In this document: positions 60,399 through 64,000 of the stretch, in pieces
Layout: the number at the start of each line of letters is the position of its first letter
How positions within the stretch are numbered: position 1 is the first letter of the stretch
Assembly: GCF_002979455.1 (NCBI RefSeq)
Contig: NZ_PCOU01000018.1
Location: 43,696 to 107,695 of the forward strand
DNA length: 64,000 nucleotides
From: Chryseobacterium sp. MYb7
GTDB lineage: Bacteria > Bacteroidota > Bacteroidia > Flavobacteriales > Weeksellaceae
Direction of reading: 5' to 3'
Translations under genes and position numbers: made by a program
The notes under the pieces: model-generated
What the model saw: only the letters and a program-made list of their open reading frames with translations
Told to the model about the DNA's origin: nothing
Database searches by the model: none

Positions 60399-60412
60399 TT
60401 ATAAATGATGAA

Positions 60413-61033
60413 TTATTGGCTGATTTTATACACACAGCGCTGTCCTCCGGAAATGATATGGTCTATCCTTTCTACTTTGTAATCCTTCCCTATCAACGAC
60501 TGGAAATTGGATAATTCGGCACGGCAGAAACCCTGACATTCGGTTGCAGCGGCACATATTGGGCAATGGTTTTCAATCAGGAAATAATCTGTACCTTCTT
60601 TTTTCCATTCTGCCATATAGCCTTCATCACTACGCACTTTTGCAAGGGATTCAAGGCGCTGCTCAAGAGATTTTGTCTTGGAAAGTATCTTTTCATAGCG
60701 GTCATGGGTATTTTTTTCCCGGTCACTAATTAATAGATTTAAAGCATTTTCTCCCAAAAGATTTTTTACTGATTTCAGAATCTGAACCGTTACATCTGCA
60801 TGCGTATCCGGAAATTGAGCCAATCCTTTCTCTGTAAGAATATAATAAGTGGATGGACGACCTACTCCTTCGCTCTTCACCAAAGAACGAATCAATCCTT
60901 CCTGAGCAAGATTCAGTAAATGTTTTCTCGCTCCTTCTTTGGTAATCGACAATTCTTCAGCAATAAGAAGGGATGTAGCCTCACCTCTCATCTTCAAAAA
61001 CATTAGAATACGATCTGCAGCCGGCTTCTTCAT
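60413..61033 (-). CDS. SufR-like Fe-S transcriptional regulator
   Basis: The 206-residue protein has an N-terminal winged helix (~1-70: Ala-Thr-Ser-Leu-Leu-Ile-Ala-Glu-Glu-Leu, Lys-Glu-Gly-Ala-Arg-Lys-His-Leu). A helical middle follows, and a Cys cluster near the end: Cys157, Cys160, Cys166, Cys170 and Cys200. This matches DeoR/ArsR-type SufR regulators that bind a [4Fe-4S] cluster and sense iron or oxidative stress. It is divergent from the superoxide dismutase operon, and a 22-bp palindrome on the sod promoter plus a half-site at 61046-61057 suit binding by it. Confidence 0.85.
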   Translation of the reverse strand: MKKPAADRILMFLKMRGEATSLLIAEELSITKEGARKHLLNLAQEGLIRSLVKSEGVGRPSTYYILTEKGLAQFPDTHADVTVQILKSVKNLLGENALNLLISDREKNTHDRYEKILSKTKSLEQRLESLAKVRSDEGYMAEWKKEGTDYFLIENHCPICAAATECQGFCRAELSNFQSLIGKDYKVERIDHIISGGQRCVYKISQ

Positions 61034-61045
61034 TTGACAATATTT

Positions 61046-61096
61046 AGGTTGTTTTATTTTCCAACAACAAATATAGTCATTTTCTATAATTTCAAA
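61046..61096 (-). promoter_or_regulatory. Regulator promoter with operator half-site
   Basis: On the minus strand the -33 TTTG (61093-61096), 17 bases and the -7 TATATTTG (61068-61075). The half-site AGGTTGTTTTAT (61046-61057) overlaps the start of the transcript and resembles the sod operator arm, suggesting autoregulation. Confidence 0.5.
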
Positions 61097-61152
61097 AACA
61101 AAAGCTTAAATTAAACATTTACAATACTTTATCAATTAAAATCATAAAACAC

Positions 61153-61178
61153 ATAAAACAACTAAAAAGTTGTTTTAT
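61153..61178 (+). promoter_or_regulatory. Palindromic operator on the sod promoter
   Basis: ATAAAACAACT (61153-61163) and AGTTGTTTTAT (61168-61178) are perfect 11-base inverted arms around AAAA. The -33 TTG (61170-61172) lies inside the right arm, so a bound regulator would block RNA polymerase. Confidence 0.7.
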
Positions 61179-61191
61179 TAAAATATATTTC

Positions 61192-61199
61192 TACCTTTG
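61192..61199 (+). promoter_or_regulatory. -7 box of the sod operon
   Basis: TACCTTTG fits TAnnTTTG, 19 bases after the TTG -33 at 61170-61172 and 28 bases before the ATG at 61228. Confidence 0.7.
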
Positions 61200-61227
61200 T
61201 CACACATTAATCAAAAAAACAAAGACG

Positions 61228-61854
61228 ATGAACCCATTTACATTACCACAATTACCTTATGCTTATGATGCTTTGGTACCTTTTATAGATAAAGAAACAA
61301 TGACTATTCACCACCAGAAACATCATCAGGCTTATGTAGATAATCTGAATGCAGCTTTGACACAAACCGATGAAGTCAATCCGGATCTGGATTCCATACT
61401 GCAAAGAATCAGTGAATACAGCCCTGCTGTAAGAAATAATGGCGGTGGTCACTATAACCATTCTTTATTCTGGGAAATTCTTTCATCTCAGCCTAAGCTT
61501 ACCCCTGAAGGGATGCTTCATGATGATATCACAGCTACTTTCGGAAGCCTTGAGAATCTTAAAGGAGAAATGAAAAAAACAGGTTTATCTCAGTTCGGTT
61601 CCGGATGGGTATGGCTTTTTGTGAAATTCAACGGATCACTTGCGGTCAGTTCTACTCCTAATCAGGATAATCCGATGATGGATATTCTTTCTACGAACAG
61701 AGGCTTTCCAATTTTGGGAATAGATGTGTGGGAACATGCTTATTATTTAAACTATCAAAATAAACGTGCAGATTATCTGGATGCTTTCTGGTCTGTACTG
61801 GATTGGTCTGCTGTAGGAAGAAAATATGAAGAAGCTTTGTCAAAAGTAAGATAA
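61228..61854 (+). CDS. sodB: Fe/Mn superoxide dismutase
   Basis: A complete 208-residue Fe/Mn-type superoxide dismutase. The four metal ligands are His28 (Met-Thr-Ile-His-His-Gln-Lys-His-His), a His in Gly-Gly-Gly-His-Tyr-Asn-His (~76-79), Asp and His in Gly-Ile-Asp-Val-Trp-Glu-His-Ala (~170-176). The second-sphere Gln (or His) that separates Fe from Mn types cannot be judged with certainty here. First gene of the operon, after a palindromic operator. Confidence 0.95.
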   Translation: MNPFTLPQLPYAYDALVPFIDKETMTIHHQKHHQAYVDNLNAALTQTDEVNPDLDSILQRISEYSPAVRNNGGGHYNHSLFWEILSSQPKLTPEGMLHDDITATFGSLENLKGEMKKTGLSQFGSGWVWLFVKFNGSLAVSSTPNQDNPMMDILSTNRGFPILGIDVWEHAYYLNYQNKRADYLDAFWSVLDWSAVGRKYEEALSKVR

Positions 61855-61877
61855 TGAACCTTGAATGCAAATAAACT

Positions 61878-62378
61878 ATGGTTGAGGAAAATTTTATCAA
61901 TAAAGCAAAGGCTTCAGGCATTATTGCCCTTGACCTTTCAGACTACAAACCGACTACGGAAATTGTAGAACTGGATATCAAAGATCATCTTTTTATGGGA
62001 ATGATTGTGAAGGAGAAAGAGTTTAAAGAATCAATTGCTGCGGTAGATTTTTCTGTATACAACGAAAAAGCTGTAGGAATCATCTGTTCTACGGATGCTA
62101 TCATCCCGCCCTGGGCCTACATGCTGATTATGGAAAAATTGTCTCCTTATGCTTCCTATGCCGATTTAAACAATGCAGAAACTATTTTGCTCGATCTCTG
62201 GAAACGCCGTCTCATCTATGCTGACCTGAAACACTACAGAAACCAGAAAGTAGTTGTTCGCGCAAGTACGAATCATGATCCTGCATTGTACTTATTAGCA
62301 GCAGGATTATTGAAACCTCTGGTGAAAACACTTATGTACGGTGAAATAGGATTACCCAAAGTAATTTTTAAACAATAG
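61878..62378 (+). CDS. DUF2480-family protein
   Basis: The 166-residue protein begins Val-Glu-Glu-Asn-Phe-Ile-Asn-Lys-Ala-Lys-Ala-Ser-Gly-Ile-Ile-Ala-Leu-Asp-Leu and has Ala-Ile-Ile-Pro-Pro-Trp-Ala-Tyr-Met (~75), the diagnostic of DUF2480. Family members are encoded near Fe-S assembly (suf) genes in many Bacteroidota, although the function is unknown. It follows sod by 23 bases and precedes the FMN reductase by 3 bases. Confidence 0.9.
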   Translation: MVEENFINKAKASGIIALDLSDYKPTTEIVELDIKDHLFMGMIVKEKEFKESIAAVDFSVYNEKAVGIICSTDAIIPPWAYMLIMEKLSPYASYADLNNAETILLDLWKRRLIYADLKHYRNQKVVVRASTNHDPALYLLAAGLLKPLVKTLMYGEIGLPKVIFKQ

Positions 62379-62381
62379 AAA

Positions 62382-62939
62382 ATGAAAGCTATTATATTCA
62401 ACGGGTCGCTGGAAAGAAGAACTTTATCAACTTCCGGGCTTATTTCGGACTATTTTTCAGAACGTCTGAAAAGACTGGGAATTCATACTGATATTTTTAC
62501 GCTTGCTGATTCCGGTATCCCTTTATTCGATGTTACTTTGAATAAAACTCCTTTGGCTGTAGAACGGATGACTCAGATGTTCACGGATGCTGATCTGCAC
62601 ATCTGGCTGGCTCCTCTTTACCACGGAAGCATTCCGGGAGTGATGAAAAACTGTCTGGACTGGCTTGAAGTGACCGCCAACAGGAAAGAACCTTATCTTA
62701 CTGATAAAACTGTCGGATTGGTTTGCTGGGCTGATGGCCTGCAGGCTATGCAGGGAATCAATGCCATGGATTCTATTGCCAAATCATTACGTGCATGGCC
62801 ATTGCCATTCAGTGTACCTGTTCTCAGATCGGCATTATTCGCAGGTGATAATTCAACTGAAATTTCGGATCTCTATTCCGGTAAGTTTAATCAACTCATC
62901 AGCATTGCAACTTCTAAAAAAGTAGCCCTTATTGACTAA
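62382..62939 (+). CDS. NADPH-dependent FMN reductase
   Basis: The 185-residue flavodoxin-fold protein has the phosphate-binding loop Phe-Asn-Gly-Ser-Leu-Glu-Arg-Arg (~5-12) and the flavin-binding segment Ala-Pro-Leu-Tyr-His-Gly-Ser-Ile-Pro-Gly (~76-85). It reduces FMN or quinones, possibly to supply reduced flavin for iron release or Fe-S repair. It is 3 bases after DUF2480 and 5 bases before the ferredoxin gene, a tight operon. Confidence 0.9.
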   Translation: MKAIIFNGSLERRTLSTSGLISDYFSERLKRLGIHTDIFTLADSGIPLFDVTLNKTPLAVERMTQMFTDADLHIWLAPLYHGSIPGVMKNCLDWLEVTANRKEPYLTDKTVGLVCWADGLQAMQGINAMDSIAKSLRAWPLPFSVPVLRSALFAGDNSTEISDLYSGKFNQLISIATSKKVALID

Positions 62940-62944
62940 GAATT

Positions 62945-63268
62945 ATGGAAAACGAGATTACGATTACTGTTATTGACCAAAGCGGTATTATACATACTTT
63001 ATTATGTCCTTTAGAAATGGGGCTTACCCTTAAAGACATCTGCAAGGCTTACGAATTACCTATGGAAGCGATGTGCGGTGGTATGGCCATGTGTGCTACC
63101 TGTCACTGCTTTATTCTGAGTGAAACAGTTCCTCTGCCTGAAAAAAATGACATTGAAGAAGCTTTGTTATCAGAATTGTTTACCTCCAAGACAACCAGCA
63201 GATTATCCTGCCAGATTTACCTTACCGCCCAGATGGATGGGCTGTCGGTAGAAATTGCTGCAGATTAA
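62945..63268 (+). CDS. Adrenodoxin-type 2Fe-2S ferredoxin
   Basis: The 107-residue protein has the full ligand set Cys44, Cys50, Cys53 and Cys89 (CGGMAMCATC, then LSC). The Cys-x5-Cys-x2-Cys-x35-Cys spacing fits the adrenodoxin/Isc type used in Fe-S assembly and electron transfer. It follows the FMN reductase by 5 bases. The reductase could be its electron donor (inference). A terminator lies between it and the second ferredoxin. Confidence 0.93.
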   Translation: MENEITITVIDQSGIIHTLLCPLEMGLTLKDICKAYELPMEAMCGGMAMCATCHCFILSETVPLPEKNDIEEALLSELFTSKTTSRLSCQIYLTAQMDGLSVEIAAD

Positions 63269-63349
63269 TGATTAAAAAATAAAAATTAGCACGCTTTATG
63301 CTGCTTATTTTCAAAGAACAGTGTTGAACTGCTGTAATTAAGTTTAGCG

Positions 63350-63390
63350 GGGATTTCCTAGCCGTCCGACGTTGAAGAAATCCCTTTTTT
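63350..63390 (+). terminator. Terminator between the two ferredoxin genes
   Basis: GGGATTTC (63350-63357) pairs with GAAATCCC (63377-63384), followed by TTTTTT (63385-63390). Confidence 0.85.
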
Positions 63391-63412
63391 AAACCCTTTA
63401 AATTCAAACAAT

Positions 63413-63763
63413 ATGGCGATAAAAATAACAGATGCCTGTATCAACTGTGGAGCCTGCGAACCTGAATGCCCCAACTCAGCCATTTATGAAGGTGCCATCG
63501 ACTGGCGCTGGAAAGACAAAACCAAACTTTCAGGACATATCATATTCCCTGACGGCAGCGAAGGTGATGCCGATGCTTATCATGAAGCTGTCTCGGATGA
63601 GGTTTATTATATTGTAGCCGGAAAATGTACGGAATGTAAAGGTTTTCACGATGAACCTCAATGTAAAGCTGTATGCCCTGTAGACTGTTGTGTAGATGAT
63701 CCTGACCATCGGGAAACGGAAGAAGTACTATTGGATCGGCAAAAATTTATGCACAGTGCTTAA
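63413..63763 (+). CDS. YfhL-type 4Fe-4S dicluster ferredoxin
   Basis: The 116-residue protein has two cluster sites. Cys9, Cys12, Cys15 and Cys19 (Cys-x2-Cys-x2-Cys-x3-Cys) form the first. The second is Cys72, Cys75, Cys84 and Cys88 (Cys-x2-Cys-x8-Cys-x3-Cys-Pro). Extra cysteines 92 and 93 lie beyond. It resembles YfhL-type small ferredoxins plus a ~40-residue insert (~25-65) rich in Asp/Gly. It sits after the terminator at 63350, so it may be transcribed separately or by read-through. Confidence 0.9.
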   Translation: MAIKITDACINCGACEPECPNSAIYEGAIDWRWKDKTKLSGHIIFPDGSEGDADAYHEAVSDEVYYIVAGKCTECKGFHDEPQCKAVCPVDCCVDDPDHRETEEVLLDRQKFMHSA

Positions 63764-63854
63764 ACGGTTCATTTGTAAAGAAAAAACCAAAGAATTTAAA
63801 AAAAATTTCTATTTTTTATATCTAATTTCAACAAAGGCGGGTTTTAACCTAGTC

Positions 63855-63884
63855 ATGGTCGGAAGAAATTTCCGACCATTTTTT
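63855..63884 (+). terminator. Rho-independent terminator
   Basis: ATGGTCGGA (63855-63863) pairs with TCCGACCAT (63871-63879), then TTTTT. It ends the operon and may also stop transcription from the right. Confidence 0.88.
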
Positions 63885-63889
63885 ATGTT

Positions 63890-64000
63890 TTAAGTTTTGA
63901 AGACTTTTGCAGGATCACCCCCCGCAAATATTATTAGAATTGCGGTAATCATATCCCGAAGTTCCATAGCGATGCGTCTTTTAGCTGTTTTATATCCTAA
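63890..64000 (-). CDS. C-terminal end of an unidentified protein (partial)
   Basis: On the minus strand the frame is open from the right edge for 36 codons, to TAA at 63890-63892. The peptide has a basic helix (Thr-Ala-Lys-Arg-Arg-Ile-Ala-Met-Glu-Leu-Arg) and ends in Gly-Gly-Asp-Pro-Ala. I do not recognise it. Confidence 0.35.
   Translation of the reverse strand, partial: LGYKTAKRRIAMELRDMITAILIIFAGGDPAKVFKT

Overview
The window looks like a chromosome segment of a Flavobacteriia member, most likely Chryseobacterium or a close relative. The base composition is AT-rich. Many genes have the Bacteroidota promoter -7 motif TAnnTTTG close upstream. Typical families are present: a T9SS sorting domain, FecI/FecR/STN-TonB receptor signalling, DUF2480, DUF6624, and GG-leader 'bacteriocin-like' peptides. 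The genus is inferred from protein flavour, not from a database search.

Layout. 0-8 kb: small membrane proteins and lipoproteins, a Crp/Fnr regulator with an outer-membrane barrel and DoxX gene, an ECF sigma factor with a C-terminal extension, a frameshifted DUF1062 gene, and an aldehyde dehydrogenase next to an AraC regulator. 8-13.4 kb: metE behind a cobalamin riboswitch, divergent from an Lrp/AsnC regulator, then a secreted protein and an alpha/beta hydrolase-VOC pair. 13.6-18.6 kb (accessory): two Cys-rich GG-leader peptides, a tyrosine recombinase, and a ~200 bp AT-rich segment bounded by identical 20-bp sites in opposite orientation with an outward promoter inside it. Two secreted/surface protein genes and two helix-turn-helix genes follow. 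18.9-29.2 kb: tRNA-Ser(TGA), then a type VI secretion effector module on the minus strand (vgrG, TPR adaptor, PAAR/RHS polymorphic toxin, three immunity-like genes).

29.8-43.9 kb: mostly housekeeping and small accessory genes. These include an S41 peptidase, DinB, TPR, YCII, DUF6624, a P-loop ATPase, a luciferase-like monooxygenase, HxlR, an ABC transporter beside an HExxH protein, a cupin, TetR, Crp/Fnr and NTF2-like genes. 43.97-47.8 kb: a TonB-dependent receptor coupled to a beta-propeller phytase lipoprotein. 48-49.5 kb: intergenic palindromic repeats and a sterol-desaturase-family hydroxylase. 49.6-59.6 kb: a trans-envelope signalling locus (ECF sigma, FecR, STN-TonB receptor) followed by surface proteins, a 54-residue protein, a T9SS cargo, a lipoprotein and a second S41 peptidase. 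59.7-63.8 kb: a HAD phosphatase and a SufR-like Fe-S regulator divergent from an oxidative-stress operon (superoxide dismutase, DUF2480, FMN reductase, 2Fe-2S and 4Fe-4S ferredoxins). A 22-bp-arm palindromic operator sits on the sod promoter.

The most interesting signal is the putative invertible promoter at 15502-15742. The recombinase gene lies beside it. The two sites have the arm-7 bp spacer-arm design of tyrosine-recombinase cores. The only good promoter inside the segment now points away from the surface-protein genes and would point at them after inversion. This would be a phase-variation switch. It is inferred from sequence alone.
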